From the NCBI GenBank assembly GCA_030803735.1, contig JAURUC010000001.1, positions 2,559,501 through 2,623,500 on the forward strand: a DNA stretch of 64,000 nt, given 5' to 3'. Positions 10,788-19,433 of the stretch are shown one piece after another (the stretch's first letter is position 1; each line of letters begins with the position of its first letter). The notes under the pieces were generated by a model, which ran no database searches, was not told the origin of the DNA, and saw only the letters and a program-made list of their open reading frames with translations. Made by a program: the position numbers and the translations under genes. This DNA is from Actinopolyspora lacussalsi (GTDB lineage: Bacteria > Actinomycetota > Actinomycetes > Mycobacteriales > Pseudonocardiaceae).

Positions 10788-10963
10788 GGCGTCAATTTCT
10801 CGAGAAATCGCCGCGCCATCGACGCAGGCCGAGCCCCGACCACCCTCGCAACCGGCACCGCCGCGGGTTCTCACGGGTCGTCTCGCGAGGACAGCCTCGA
10901 CGTGGCGTAGTAACTACTCGATGTCGAGGATCCCGCAGCGAGACGGCCCGTGAGGTTCCGCCA
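10788..10963. repeat. Composite P-H element, copy 1 (P2 + H1)
   Basis: P core ATTTCTCGAGAAAT (10795-10808), a ~45-bp linker, then a full H hairpin (10854-10963). H1 arms pair across an apex GTAGTAACTAC; its stem carries GTCTCGC/GCGAGAC and CCTCGAC/GTCGAGG where other copies have different but still complementary pairs. It sits between two rightward genes. Confidence 0.85.
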
Positions 10964-11053
10964 CAGCACCACCCCGGCAAACCGCGCCGACATGACCTCG
11001 TCAGCTGTTTTCGGGTGATGTGCAGGCGTACCATCCAGTCGGTATGGCGTTGT

Positions 11054-11069
11054 TGTGAGCGCTGTCACC
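11054..11069. promoter_or_regulatory. CRP-like site upstream of the thiolase gene
   Basis: TGTGA-N6-TCAC at 11054-11068 matches the half-site spacing of CRP/FNR-family operators (TGTGA-N6-TCACA in mycobacteria). It is about 112 nt before the thiolase start. The match is by eye only. Confidence 0.35.
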
Positions 11070-11180
11070 GCGCCAACATCGGGTAGGCCCCTAGGGTGAG
11101 CACATTCCACCGTGCGTGACTCGAACACGTCACGGGAATCGTTCCGAAACAGACACAGCGACCGCGAAGGAGTTCCCGCC

Positions 11181-12401
11181 ATGACCGAAGCAGTCATCGT
11201 CGCGACCGCCCGCTCCCCCATCGGGCGCGCGGGCAAGGGATCACTACTGGACATGCGCCCGGACGATCTCTCGGCACAGATCGTGCGGGCCGCGCTGGAC
11301 AAGGTCCCCGAACTCGATCCCGGCGAGATCGACGACCTGATGCTCGGCTGCGGACTGCCCGGCGGCGAGCAGGGCTACAACATGGGGCGCGTGGTCGCCA
11401 CGCTGCTCGGCCACGACCACCTGCCCGGCACGACGATCACCCGCTACTGCTCGTCCAGCCTGCAGACGACCCGAATGGCCATGCACGCCATCAAGGCCGG
11501 CGAGGGTGACGTGTTCATCAGCGCGGGCGTGGAGGCGGTTTCCCGCTTCGCGAAGGGGAACTCGGATTCGCTGCCGGACACCGCCAACCCGGTGTTCGAC
11601 CGGGCGCAGCAGCGCACCCAGCATGCCGCCGAGAACGGCGCCGCCGAGTGGGTGGACCCACGGGAGTTCGGCGAACTCCCCGACGTCTACATCCCGATGG
11701 GTCAGACGGCGGAGAACCTGGCGCTGGCCAAGGGCATCGGCAGGGACGAGATGGACGAGTTCGGGGTGCGTTCGCAGAACCTCGCGGAGAAGGCCACCGC
11801 GAACGGGTTCTGGTCCCGGGAGATCACTCCGGTCACCACGCCCTCCGGAGCGGTCGTGGACACCGACGACAGTCCGCGTGCCGGGGTGACCAAGGACGCG
11901 GTGTCGGGCCTCAAGCCGGTCTTCCGTCCCGACGGGCGGATCACGGCGGGCAACGCCTGCCCGCTCAACGACGGCGCGGCCGCGCTGGTGATCATGAGTG
12001 ACCGCAAGGCGGAACAGCTCGGCCTGACCCCGCTGGCAAGGATCGTGTCCACCGGTGTGACGGCGCTCTCCCCGGAGATCATGGGGCTGGGCCCGGTGGA
12101 GGCATCCCGGCAGGCGCTCGGCCGGGCGGGCATGGGCATCGGCGACATGGACCTGGTCGAGATCAACGAGGCGTTCGCCGCCCAGGTGATCCCGTCCTAC
12201 CAGGAGCTGGGAATCCCGTTGGACAAGCTCAACGTCAACGGTGGTGCCATCGCCGTGGGCCACCCGTTCGGCATGACCGGCGCGCGGATCACGACCACGC
12301 TGCTGAACTCGCTGCGGTACCACGACAAGCAGTTCGGGCTGGAAACGATGTGTGTCGGCGGTGGTCAGGGAATGGCCATGGTGCTGGAACGGCTCAGCTG
12401 A
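11181..12401 (+). CDS. Acetyl-CoA acyltransferase (thiolase)
   Basis: 406-residue thiolase, probably in fatty-acid beta-oxidation; counterpart of fadA3 (Rv1074c) by synteny. Catalytic residues: C90 in TRYCSSSL, H361 in [11 protein letters not shown] and C391 in [12 protein letters not shown]. Also present are the NEAFAAQ and NVNGGAIA motifs. ATG 11181 follows AAGGAG by a usual distance. Biosynthetic thiolase cannot be excluded by sequence alone; no hydratase or dehydrogenase partner is adjacent. Confidence 0.94.
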   Translation: MTEAVIVATARSPIGRAGKGSLLDMRPDDLSAQIVRAALDKVPELDPGEIDDLMLGCGLPGGEQGYNMGRVVATLLGHDHLPGTTITRYCSSSLQTTRMAMHAIKAGEGDVFISAGVEAVSRFAKGNSDSLPDTANPVFDRAQQRTQHAAENGAAEWVDPREFGELPDVYIPMGQTAENLALAKGIGRDEMDEFGVRSQNLAEKATANGFWSREITPVTTPSGAVVDTDDSPRAGVTKDAVSGLKPVFRPDGRITAGNACPLNDGAAALVIMSDRKAEQLGLTPLARIVSTGVTALSPEIMGLGPVEASRQALGRAGMGIGDMDLVEINEAFAAQVIPSYQELGIPLDKLNVNGGAIAVGHPFGMTGARITTTLLNSLRYHDKQFGLETMCVGGGQGMAMVLERLS

Positions 12402-12466
12402 CAACGGGTGGGCGCGGCTCGTCACGGGGCGAGCCGCTGCCACCGGGCCGTGCCTCGGAAACGGCT

Positions 12467-12510
12467 ACCGGTGCCGTTCGCGACCGTGACCGGTGCCGTT
12501 CGCGACCATG
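12467..12510. repeat. Tandem 22-bp direct repeat
   Basis: Two 22-bp copies (12467-12488, 12489-12510) beginning ACCGGTGCCGTTCGCGACC and differing at one base, placed directly before the terminator hairpin. Role unknown. Confidence 0.8.
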
Positions 12511-12558
12511 AAAAGCGGCGCCCGTCCTCCGCAGCTGCGGAAGGGACGGGCGCCGCTT
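12511..12558. terminator. Strong bidirectional terminator between thiolase and BI-1 genes
   Basis: Fifteen-base perfect arms AAGCGGCGCCCGTCC (12513-12527) and GGACGGGCGCCGCTT (12544-12558), with a nested CCGCAGCTGCGG palindrome inside, between two converging genes. Confidence 0.85.
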
Positions 12559-12671
12559 CGATTCCGCTGAGCTCCCCCGTGGTCGCGGGAGCTCCTGCCG
12601 GGCGGAACTCGCGGGCACGGCGCCGATCGCACCGAACGGGCACCCACGAGAACCGGACCGGCGAAGTACCG

Positions 12672-13475
12672 CTAGTCGCTCTGCAGGTAGGACAGCAGCC
12701 GCAGGATCTCCAGGTACAGCCACACCAGCGTGACCATCAGGCTGAACGCGATGTACCAGGCGAACCTGGCGTCCACACCGCTCTTGATGGCGCTGTCCGC
12801 CTGGTCGAAGTCCAGCAGGAACACGAACGCGGCGATACCGATGCACAGCAGGCTGAAGCCGATGGCGAGCGGACCGCCGTCGCTGCTGCGGATGCCGAGG
12901 CCACCCTCGACGAAGAAACCGGCGACCAGGTTGACCAGCATCAGCGTGAAGGCACCCGCCGCCGCGCCGATGACCCACTTGGTCAGCTTCGGGGTAACCC
13001 GGATCGCACCGGTCTTGTAGACCACCAGCATGGCCCCGAACACACCCATGGTGCCCGCGATGGCCTGCATGATGATGGCCGGGTTGTTCACCATCGTGGC
13101 GAACAGATGGCTCACCGCGCCGAGGAACACACCCTCGACGGCGGCGTAGGCGATGACCAGCGCCGGGCTCACCTTCTTCTTGAAGATGTTGACCAACGCC
13201 AGTACGAACCCGACGATCGCCGCCGGGAGCGCCAGTCCCCAGGAAGCGGCACCACCGATGATGTAGGTGGCCGCACCGGTACCGATCGTGATCGCCAGCG
13301 TGGTGGCCGTCTTGGTCACGATGTCGTCGATCGACAGCGGCCGTCCGGTCTGCTGCGGAGCGGTGGGGGCCTGCCCCTCGGTCCCGAAGGCACCGGCGGG
13401 CTGGCCGTAGTTGAAGTTCGCGTACCCCCCACCCTTGGGCAGGTTCTTGAACGCAGGGTTGCTGCTTGTGCGCAA
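12672..13475 (-). CDS. Bax inhibitor-1/YccA family membrane protein
   Basis: 267 residues beginning at TTG 13475, with GGAGG 5 nt upstream (an ATG just before is out of frame). A soluble N-terminus MRTSSNPAFKNLPKGG typical of the actinobacterial branch is followed by seven membrane segments (about 60-260) including VIAYAAVEGVFLGAVSH and the C-terminal DARFAWYIAFSLMVTLVWLYLEILRLL. Bacterial relatives conduct calcium in a pH-dependent way; the physiological role here is unknown. Confidence 0.9.
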   Translation of the reverse strand: MRTSSNPAFKNLPKGGGYANFNYGQPAGAFGTEGQAPTAPQQTGRPLSIDDIVTKTATTLAITIGTGAATYIIGGAASWGLALPAAIVGFVLALVNIFKKKVSPALVIAYAAVEGVFLGAVSHLFATMVNNPAIIMQAIAGTMGVFGAMLVVYKTGAIRVTPKLTKWVIGAAAGAFTLMLVNLVAGFFVEGGLGIRSSDGGPLAIGFSLLCIGIAAFVFLLDFDQADSAIKSGVDARFAWYIAFSLMVTLVWLYLEILRLLSYLQSD

Positions 13476-13516
13476 GTCATCCTCCCGGGCGTGCGTGCGC
13501 CGTCACCCGTATTAAC

Positions 13517-13544
13517 GGCCGGAAACCGTGATCGGTTCCCGGCC
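13517..13544 (-). terminator. Hairpin between the yidC-like gene and BI-1 gene
   Basis: Arms GGCCGGAAACC (13517-13527) and GGTTCCCGGCC (13534-13544). It lies after the yidC-family stop and before the BI-1 start on the same strand, so it may terminate the former. Confidence 0.5.
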
Positions 13545-13616
13545 ACGTAAAACGCACTTTACCCGCAATCGCGGCACTGATCCCAGTGCCTCACCTGTTT
13601 CGGGAACGTCACGGTT

Positions 13617-14900
13617 TCAGCGACGCTTCTTCTGGCTCCGCTGCGCCGGCGAATGCTTACCAGAGCCACCCGAACGACTCTTGGACTGCTGGCCCTTCTT
13701 GTTGCCCGAGCCACTCCCGGAACCGCCGGAGGACTTGCCGCCGTTCTCCGAGCCGCCGCCCGAGCCATCACCGGATTTGGCACCCGTGGCCGACTTCGCG
13801 TTCCCGGAGCCGGACTTGGAACCGGAGCCCGTCTTGGAACCGGAGCCCGTCTTGGAACCGGAGCCCGTCTTGGAACCGTTGGTCCGTTGTGACGTCTTCT
13901 TGGCCGCGGAACCACCGCCGGACTTGGAGCCGGAGCCCGCCTTGGAACCACCGCCGGACTTGGTGCCGTTCTCGGACGTGGTGTCGGGCGACTCCTCCTC
14001 CGACTCGTCCTCGTCGAGCTCCGCGACGGCCTTCCTGCCGCCGCGATCCGGCTTCTGTCCAGGCTTGGGGCGCGGGGCCTCCTTCTTGGCCGCGATCTCC
14101 TGCTCCTTCTGGCGCGCTTCCTCCCGGTCCACCTTGTTGGTGAGGAAGTGCTGCTGCCCCAGGGTCCAGACGTTGTTGGCGAGCCAGTAGAACAGCACCG
14201 CCAGCGGCAGGAACCAGCCGGAGACCAGGGCGCCGATCGGGGCGAGGTACATCATGACCTTGCCCATCATCGCGCTCTGCGGGTTGGCCATCGCCGCGTC
14301 GGACTGGCGCTTCATCGACATCCGCATCGTGAAGTAGGTGGCCACCGAAGCGACGATCATCAACGGGATGCCCACGATGATCATATCGGGGCGGGTGGTG
14401 TCGAACTGCTCCAACTGCTGCTCGGACTGGGTGATCCAGTTGGAGAGCTTGGCACCGAAGATGTCGGCGTTGACGAAGGACTGAACGCCCTCCCTGCCGA
14501 AGGCGAAGTTGCTGTCCTCAGTGGGGTCGAAACCACGCAGCACGTGGAACAGGCTCAGAAAGACCGGAATCTGCACGAGCGCCGGAAGGCAGCCACCGAG
14601 CGGGTTGACCCCCTGCTCGGACTGCATCTTCTGCATCTCCTGCGCCATCTTCTGGCGGTCGTTCTTGTACTTCTCCCGGATCTTCTGCATCTGCGGGGCG
14701 AACTTCTGCATCTTGCGCCCCGCGCGGATCTGGCTCAGCGCGGGCTTGAGCAGCAGCACGCGCAGGGTGAACACCAGGAAGAAGACGGAGAGTATCCAAC
14801 TGATGCCCTGATCCGGGCCGAACACGGCGCCGAAGAGCTGATGCCAGACCCAGAGGAGCCACGACACCGGGTAGAGGATAAAGCCGAAGAATTGCTCCAC
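13617..14900 (-). CDS. yidC: YidC/Oxa1 family membrane insertase with long repetitive tail
   Basis: 427 residues, GTG start with AGGAG upstream. The insertase core (about 1-270) has R47 in VFLVFTLRVLLLKPALSQ, the groove arginine of YidC, a cytoplasmic coiled-coil hairpin rich in Lys and Gln (QKIREKYKNDRQKMAQEMQK), and GGCLPALVQIPVFLSLFHVLR. The last 150 or so residues are low-complexity Gly/Ser/Lys with six-residue GSGSKT-type repeats, ending in a basic tract (RSQKKRR) suited to ribosome or membrane contact. YidC is normally next to rnpA near the origin; those genes are absent here, so this may be a second paralog. Confidence 0.88.
   Translation of the reverse strand: MEQFFGFILYPVSWLLWVWHQLFGAVFGPDQGISWILSVFFLVFTLRVLLLKPALSQIRAGRKMQKFAPQMQKIREKYKNDRQKMAQEMQKMQSEQGVNPLGGCLPALVQIPVFLSLFHVLRGFDPTEDSNFAFGREGVQSFVNADIFGAKLSNWITQSEQQLEQFDTTRPDMIIVGIPLMIVASVATYFTMRMSMKRQSDAAMANPQSAMMGKVMMYLAPIGALVSGWFLPLAVLFYWLANNVWTLGQQHFLTNKVDREEARQKEQEIAAKKEAPRPKPGQKPDRGGRKAVAELDEDESEEESPDTTSENGTKSGGGSKAGSGSKSGGGSAAKKTSQRTNGSKTGSGSKTGSGSKTGSGSKSGSGNAKSATGAKSGDGSGGGSENGGKSSGGSGSGSGNKKGQQSKSRSGGSGKHSPAQRSQKKRR
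13816..13869. repeat. Three perfect 18-bp repeats within the yidC-like gene
   Basis: Unit TTGGAACCGGAGCCCGTC repeated exactly at 13816, 13834 and 13852, encoding the six-residue repeat in the C-terminal tail. Being a multiple of three it can change copy number without breaking the frame. Confidence 0.9.
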
Positions 14901-15270
14901 TCGTTCACTCCTGGTCGTCGCCCGGCGCGCTCATCCGGGCTCTACCTGCACAGCCGCACTCCGACACGAACCGGAGGGTTCAACCCCGCCAGGGTGCCAC
15001 GAGCGCATTCGATCAAGGTGGGCGGGACGGCCCGTAACCGGCCGACCGGCACGGATGCCGAGCTTCGGGGGCGATGCGAATCCGGGATCCCTAACCGGCC
15101 ACCGCTCGGTTACTCGATCACTCGCGCCACACACCCACTCGGCGAACACGTTCGAACACGGCACGAACCGTGTCACGTTCCGGTTCCGGATTGTACGCGA
15201 AACGGACGGCCGCCAGTCTCCCCGATTCCGGTTCCCCGGCAACCGAATTCGAAAGTGTCCGACCGGGAAC

Positions 15271-15301
15271 TTGACTTCGAGTTTGATCGAACTCCTAGTT
15301 T
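15271..15301 (+). promoter_or_regulatory. Candidate promoter with internal operator palindrome
   Basis: TTGACT (15271-15276) and TAGTTT (15296-15301) are spaced 19 bp apart and enclose GAGTTTGATCGAACTC (15279-15294), a palindrome with one mismatched pair. A repressor bound there would block the promoter of the FMN reductase gene 65 nt downstream. The rest of the gap 14901-15365 shows no gene. Confidence 0.4.
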
Positions 15302-15365
15302 CGATCTCGACAGCGACACCCGGAGCGGCAGGCCCGCCACTTCCGGAAAGCGGGAAGGAAACGAA

Positions 15366-15965
15366 ATGTCCAGCTACAGCACGATCGGCGACAACCTGCG
15401 CGTGGCAGTGATCATCGGCAGCGTCCGGGAGGGCCGCTTCGGACCGACGGTGGGTGACTGGATAGCCGCCGAGGCCGAACGCCACGGTGACTTCGAGGTC
15501 GACCTGGTGGATCTGGCCGAGGTGGAACTGCCGATCGACATGAGCGTGAGCTCAGCCTCCGACGCGGGGAGCTCGAAGACGTCACTGCACGAACGGCTCG
15601 ACGCGGCCGACGCCTTCGTGGTGGTCTCGGCCGAGTACAACCGCAGTTTCCCGGCATCGTTGAAGAACGCGATCGACCACCACAAGTCCGAGTGGTACGC
15701 GAAGCCGGTCGGGCTGGTCTCCTACGGCGGGATCGCCGGCGGACTGCACGCCCTGGAGAACCTCAGGCAGGTGTTCGCCGAGGTCCGCGCCATGACCGTT
15801 CGGGACACGGTGAGCTTCCAGTGGGCCGGGCAGGCCTTCGACGAGGAGGGCTTTCCCAAGGACCGGGCGGGCAGCACGGCCGCGGCCAAGATGATGCTCG
15901 ACGATCTGTCCTGGTGGGCCACCGCGCTCCGGGACGCGAAGGAGAAGCGTCCCTACCGGCGTTGA
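15366..15965 (+). CDS. NADPH-dependent FMN reductase family protein
   Basis: 199-residue flavodoxin-fold protein. The phosphate loop is VIIGSVREGRFGPTVGDW near the N-terminus, and SAEYNRSFPASLKNAIDH is the conserved flavin-contact segment; YGGIAGGLHALENLR completes the family signature. Likely a flavin- or quinone-reducing oxidoreductase. ATG 15366 follows GGGAAGGAAA. The upstream palindrome suggests inducible expression, but no divergent regulator gene is adjacent. Confidence 0.88.
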   Translation: MSSYSTIGDNLRVAVIIGSVREGRFGPTVGDWIAAEAERHGDFEVDLVDLAEVELPIDMSVSSASDAGSSKTSLHERLDAADAFVVVSAEYNRSFPASLKNAIDHHKSEWYAKPVGLVSYGGIAGGLHALENLRQVFAEVRAMTVRDTVSFQWAGQAFDEEGFPKDRAGSTAAAKMMLDDLSWWATALRDAKEKRPYRR

Positions 15966-16044
15966 CCGGGTGAGCGTGGCTCGGGGAGCTCTCCCCCGGC
16001 ACCACGCGTCGGGAAACCCCAGCGGGGTGGCGGGGAAGCTCCGG

Positions 16045-16809
16045 TCAGTCCGGGAAGAAGCGGATGGCGGGGCGCCCGCCTGGGCCCTCGGCGTCCACCC
16101 GGGCACGAACGTTGTAGACCTCGGCGATCAGCTCCTCGGTCAGCACCCGCTCCGGGGAGCCCGCCGCCACGGCACGCCCCTCCGCCAGCACCAGCAGGTG
16201 ATCGCAGAACATGGCCGCCAGGTTGAGGTCGTGCAGGGCGATGACGCTGGTCACCGGGATCCGGACCACCAGCGCCAACAGCTCCAGCTGGTGCTGGATG
16301 TCCAGGTGGTTGGTGGGCTCGTCGAGCAGCAGCTCCTTCGGCTGCTGTGCGAGTGCCCGCGCGATCTGGACCCGCTGGCGCTCCCCTCCCGAGAGGGTGT
16401 GCCAGGACCGCTCGACCTTGTCCTCCAGCCGGGTGTACTCCACGGCCGAGCGCACCGCGGCCTCGTCGTCGGCCGTGGCCCCCGCCCAGGCACGCCGGTG
16501 CGGAATGCGGCCGAGGCGGACGACGTCGAGCACGCTCATGTCGACCTCGGTGCCCGCGTGCTGTTCGACCACGGCCAGCCTGCGGGCGACGTTCTTGCGC
16601 CCGACCCGTTCGATCGGGGAGCCGTCGAGTCGGACCACACCCTCCGAGGCCGGGCGAACCCCGGACAGCAGCCGGAGCAGCGTCGACTTGCCCGAACCGT
16701 TGGGGCCGAGCAGCCCGACGGTGGCTCCCTCCTCCGGAGCGATGCTGACACCGTCGACTATCAGCCTCCCCCCGGCACGCCAGGAAACCTCCTCGGCCAG
16801 CAGACTCAT
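16045..16809 (-). CDS. btuD: Corrinoid (BtuD-type) ABC transporter ATP-binding protein
   Basis: 254-residue ATPase of the FecE/BtuD class. Walker A GPNGSGKSTLL, signature LSGGERQRVQIARAL, Walker B LLLDEPTNHLD and switch histidine in ALHDLNLAA. I start it at ATG 16809 (GGGAG upstream); the open frame continues upstream only as non-conserved sequence. It belongs with btuC and btuF, whose operon begins at a cobalamin riboswitch, but a 320-bp gap containing an H hairpin separates it from btuC. Confidence 0.88.
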   Translation of the reverse strand: MSLLAEEVSWRAGGRLIVDGVSIAPEEGATVGLLGPNGSGKSTLLRLLSGVRPASEGVVRLDGSPIERVGRKNVARRLAVVEQHAGTEVDMSVLDVVRLGRIPHRRAWAGATADDEAAVRSAVEYTRLEDKVERSWHTLSGGERQRVQIARALAQQPKELLLDEPTNHLDIQHQLELLALVVRIPVTSVIALHDLNLAAMFCDHLLVLAEGRAVAAGSPERVLTEELIAEVYNVRARVDAEGPGGRPAIRFFPD

Positions 16810-16982
16810 GAACGTCGCTCCCTGCGATTCGTAACGGAACTTGCCTTGTCCGGTGGAGTGCCTTGTCCGGTCGGGTGCCGCGTTCGAGGTCGGTTTCCCA
16901 GCCACGTTTTGCCATTCATCGAGTTTTGTCCGTCTCACCGGTACCCCCGAGGTGACAGCGCCGAGCACCACGCCCGCCAACC

Positions 16983-17094
16983 GGCACCGCCGCGGGTTCT
17001 CCCGTGCGGCTCTCGCGAGGACGGCCCCGACGTTGTGTAGTAACTACCCGATGTCGGGGCACCCGCAGCGAGAGCCGTGCGAGAGGTTCCGCCA
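16983..17094. repeat. H hairpin repeat, copy 2, inside the btu gene set
   Basis: Full 112-bp H element between the btuC stop (17130) and btuD start (16809), all genes leftward. The stem carries CCCCGAC/GTCGGGG at the position where other copies have GCCCGAC/GTCGGGC or CCTCGAC/GTCGAGG. No P palindrome is attached. It may terminate or process the operon mRNA. Confidence 0.85.
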
Positions 17095-17129
17095 AGCGAG
17101 CTCCGCGAAAAACGGGTTGAGCACCTTCA

Positions 17130-18167
17130 TCAGTGCACCTTGCGGCTGCGGTAGAGGATCACCACGAACGCGGGCACCCCGACCAGCGAGGTCATCACGC
17201 CGACCGGGATCTCCTGCGGGTCGAGCAGCGTCCGGGCGATCGTGTCGATCCACACCAGGAAGATCGCCCCGGCCAGCGCGGTGGTCGGCAACAGCCTGCG
17301 GTGGCCGGGGCCGACGATGGCACGCGCCGCGTGCGGCAGCACCAGCCCCACGAAACCGATGGCTCCGGAGGCACTGACCAGCGTGGCCGTGAGCAACGCG
17401 GTCACGACGAGCAGCAGCAACCGGGTGCGCGCCACCGGAACGCCGAGCGAGGCGGCCGCGTCCTGCCCGAAGGTGAACGCGTCCAGCGAACTCGACTTGG
17501 CGGTGCACACCACCAGCACGGCGAGCAGCGCGCCCAGGCACAGCCACACCTCGAACCAGCCGGTACCGCTCAACGAGCCGAGCAGCCAGAACAGCACGCT
17601 GCGCGTCTGCCGGGAGTCGGCGACCGACATCACGATGAACGAGGTCAGCGCCGAGAACAGCTGCATGGCCGCGACGCCGGAGAGGATCACGCGGTCGGCG
17701 GTGCCGCCGACGATGTGACTCAGCACCATCACCAGCGTGAACGAGACCAGTGATCCGAGGAACGCGCCGAGCGACAGCGAGAGCACTCCGCTGCCGATTC
17801 CCAGCACCACGACCAGCACGGCCCCGGTGGAGGCCCCGGAGGAGATCCCCAGCACGTAGGGGTCGGCCAGCGGGTTGCGCAGCAGGGACTGCATGACCAC
17901 ACCGCACAGTCCGAGCCCGGCGCCGCAGACCGCCGCCAGCATGGTTCGGGGCAGCCGGAGATCCCAGATGATCCCCTCGCGGATCAGCGAGAGTCCGGCG
18001 TCGCCGAGACCGAGGTGCTCGCCCACCACCGCCCACACGTTGGTCACCGCGATGTCGGCCGGACCGAACGTGATGGTGACGGCGATGGAGAGCGCGAGCA
18101 GCAGCAGACCGGCCAGCCAGAGAGCGGCGGCGGCACCCCCGCGGGACCGGGCCAGTAGGGCGCTCAC
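17130..18167 (-). CDS. btuC: FecCD/BtuC-family ABC permease
   Basis: 345-residue membrane permease with about ten transmembrane helices. Family signatures include LPRTMLAAVCGAGLGLCGVV, NPLADPYVLGISSGAS and GFVGLVLPHAARAIVGPGHRRL. The GTG start (18167-18165) overlaps the TGA of the upstream binding-protein gene in GTGA, which implies translational coupling. FecCD permeases carry ferric siderophores, haem or cobalamin; the riboswitch in front of this operon indicates cobalamin or another corrinoid. Confidence 0.93.
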   Translation of the reverse strand: MSALLARSRGGAAAALWLAGLLLLALSIAVTITFGPADIAVTNVWAVVGEHLGLGDAGLSLIREGIIWDLRLPRTMLAAVCGAGLGLCGVVMQSLLRNPLADPYVLGISSGASTGAVLVVVLGIGSGVLSLSLGAFLGSLVSFTLVMVLSHIVGGTADRVILSGVAAMQLFSALTSFIVMSVADSRQTRSVLFWLLGSLSGTGWFEVWLCLGALLAVLVVCTAKSSSLDAFTFGQDAAASLGVPVARTRLLLLVVTALLTATLVSASGAIGFVGLVLPHAARAIVGPGHRRLLPTTALAGAIFLVWIDTIARTLLDPQEIPVGVMTSLVGVPAFVVILYRSRKVH

Positions 18168-19192
18168 TCGACGAGCCCGAACTCACGCAGCTTGGCCGCG
18201 ACCCGTTCCACGCCGTTGACGGTCCGGATCGAGGGGTTCATGGCGGCGCCGCTGAGCCGGACGTAGCGGCCGTTGCGCACGGCGTCCATGTGCTTGGTGA
18301 CCGGGTTGCTCTCCAGGAAATCGATCTTCTGGGCGGCTTCCTCGGCGGTCTGGCTCTCGCGGGTCAGGTCACCGATGACCAGCACGTCGGGATCGCGCTG
18401 GGCCACGGTCTCCCAGTTGATCTGCGGCCATTCCTTCTTCGTGTCGTCGAAGACGTTCTTGGCGCCGATCTCCTCGGTGATGATGCCGGGCGCGCCGCAG
18501 CAGCCCGCCATGTAGGGCGACTCCTTGTTGGCGAACCAGTAGAGCATGCTCACACCGGAGGCGTCGATGTCGGAGGAGGCCTCGCCCAGCCTGCCGCGCA
18601 GCTCCTCGACGAGCTCGTCACCGCGCTTTTCGACGTCGAAGACCCGCGCGAGCTCCTCGATCTCCCGGTAGATGGTGCTCATCTCCAGCGGCTCGCTGCG
18701 CGCGCCGTCGCCGTCACCCTCGTTGTTCTTGACGCAATCGGCCGGGGAGAGATAGGTGGGCACGCCCATCTTCGCGAAGCCGTCCCGGGAGGAGACCTCC
18801 TGGAAGGTGCTCTCGAAGGACGCGGAGACGAAGTCCGGTTCCTCGGCCAGCACCCGCTCGTAGGAGGGGGCGTTGTCGGCGAGCCTGGGAACCTTCGAGT
18901 TGGCTTCCCGCAGGTCCTTCAGCACCGGGTCGGTCCAGGTGGCGGTGCCGACCATTCGATCGGCGAGACCGAGCGAGAGCAGGATCTCGGTCGAGCCCTG
19001 GTTCAGCGAGACCGTGCGTTCCGGCGGGGCCTCGACGGCGATCTCCCTGCCGCAGTTCTCGATTGTCCTGGGGTATCCGGCGGCGCTGTCCTGGCCGGAT
19101 GTTTCCGCACCGCTGCCGCCGCAGGCGGTCAGCACGCCGAGGCCGAGCGGAAGCAGGCAGGTCAGGGATAAGACACGGGACGATCTCTTCAT
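18164..19192 (-). CDS. btuF: Corrinoid-binding lipoprotein of an ABC importer (BtuF-type)
   Basis: 342-residue extracytoplasmic binding lipoprotein: signal MKRSSRVLSL followed by lipobox LTAC with C24. The mature part is a class III binding fold with EAPPERTVSLNQGSTEILL and DVLVIGDLTRESQ near the ends. Of two upstream frame extensions I chose ATG 19192, 6 nt after GGAGAAGG. First gene of btuF-btuC-(H)-btuD and directly behind the cobalamin riboswitch. Annotated elsewhere such genes are often called Fe(3+)-siderophore binding; the riboswitch is the reason for preferring corrinoids. Confidence 0.88.
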   Translation of the reverse strand: MKRSSRVLSLTCLLPLGLGVLTACGGSGAETSGQDSAAGYPRTIENCGREIAVEAPPERTVSLNQGSTEILLSLGLADRMVGTATWTDPVLKDLREANSKVPRLADNAPSYERVLAEEPDFVSASFESTFQEVSSRDGFAKMGVPTYLSPADCVKNNEGDGDGARSEPLEMSTIYREIEELARVFDVEKRGDELVEELRGRLGEASSDIDASGVSMLYWFANKESPYMAGCCGAPGIITEEIGAKNVFDDTKKEWPQINWETVAQRDPDVLVIGDLTRESQTAEEAAQKIDFLESNPVTKHMDAVRNGRYVRLSGAAMNPSIRTVNGVERVAAKLREFGLVE

Positions 19193-19209
19193 GAGTCCTT
19201 CTCCGTCGG

Positions 19210-19264
19210 GGGCTTTGATACGCGAAGCCCTGCGGGCGGTTTCCGTGCGTCGCGGGGGCGACGC
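19210..19264 (-). promoter_or_regulatory. Expression platform hairpins of the btuF riboswitch
   Basis: Two stems lie between the aptamer and the btuF ribosome binding site: GCGTCG/CGACGC (19247-19264) and GGGCTT/AAGCCC (19210-19230). The second ends 4-10 nt from the GGAGAAGG site, so control of translation initiation fits better than termination; no U-tract is present. Confidence 0.55.
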
Positions 19265-19268
19265 CACA

Positions 19269-19433
19269 GCCAGCAGGTTTTCGGGCTCGAGATCCTCCGC
19301 CCGGAGCGCCTTCCCGAGAGCTCGTCTCAGTGGCCGATACTCCGCGCGTCCCTCTCACCGCTGCGCGTCAGCTCCGGATTCACACCGGATTCCCTGCGCC
19401 GCCCGGCGACACTGCCCGGACGGGTTGACTGGC
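19269..19433 (-). ncRNA. Cobalamin riboswitch (leader of btuFCD)
   Basis: Read on the minus strand, the leader contains in order GGGAATCCGGTGTGAATCC, GCTGACGCGCAGCGGTGAG, the B12-box-like GCCACTG (plus-strand 19328-19334), GGGAAGGCG, and CCCGAAAACCTGC before a closing CTGGC that pairs with GCCAG at the 5' end (19433-19429). This order and spacing match the cobalamin aptamer of actinomycetes. It ends about 77 nt before the btuF start. Adenosylcobalamin or a related corrinoid is the expected ligand. Confidence 0.9.

Noticed and set aside
15050..15365. N-terminal extension of the FMN reductase
   Set aside because: The frame is open but the ATG at 15366 has a good ribosome binding site and matches the family N-terminus; the upstream part contains the candidate promoter.
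18164..19192. Iron-siderophore binding protein
   Set aside because: Family membership alone allows it, but the cobalamin riboswitch in front is stronger evidence for corrinoid uptake.
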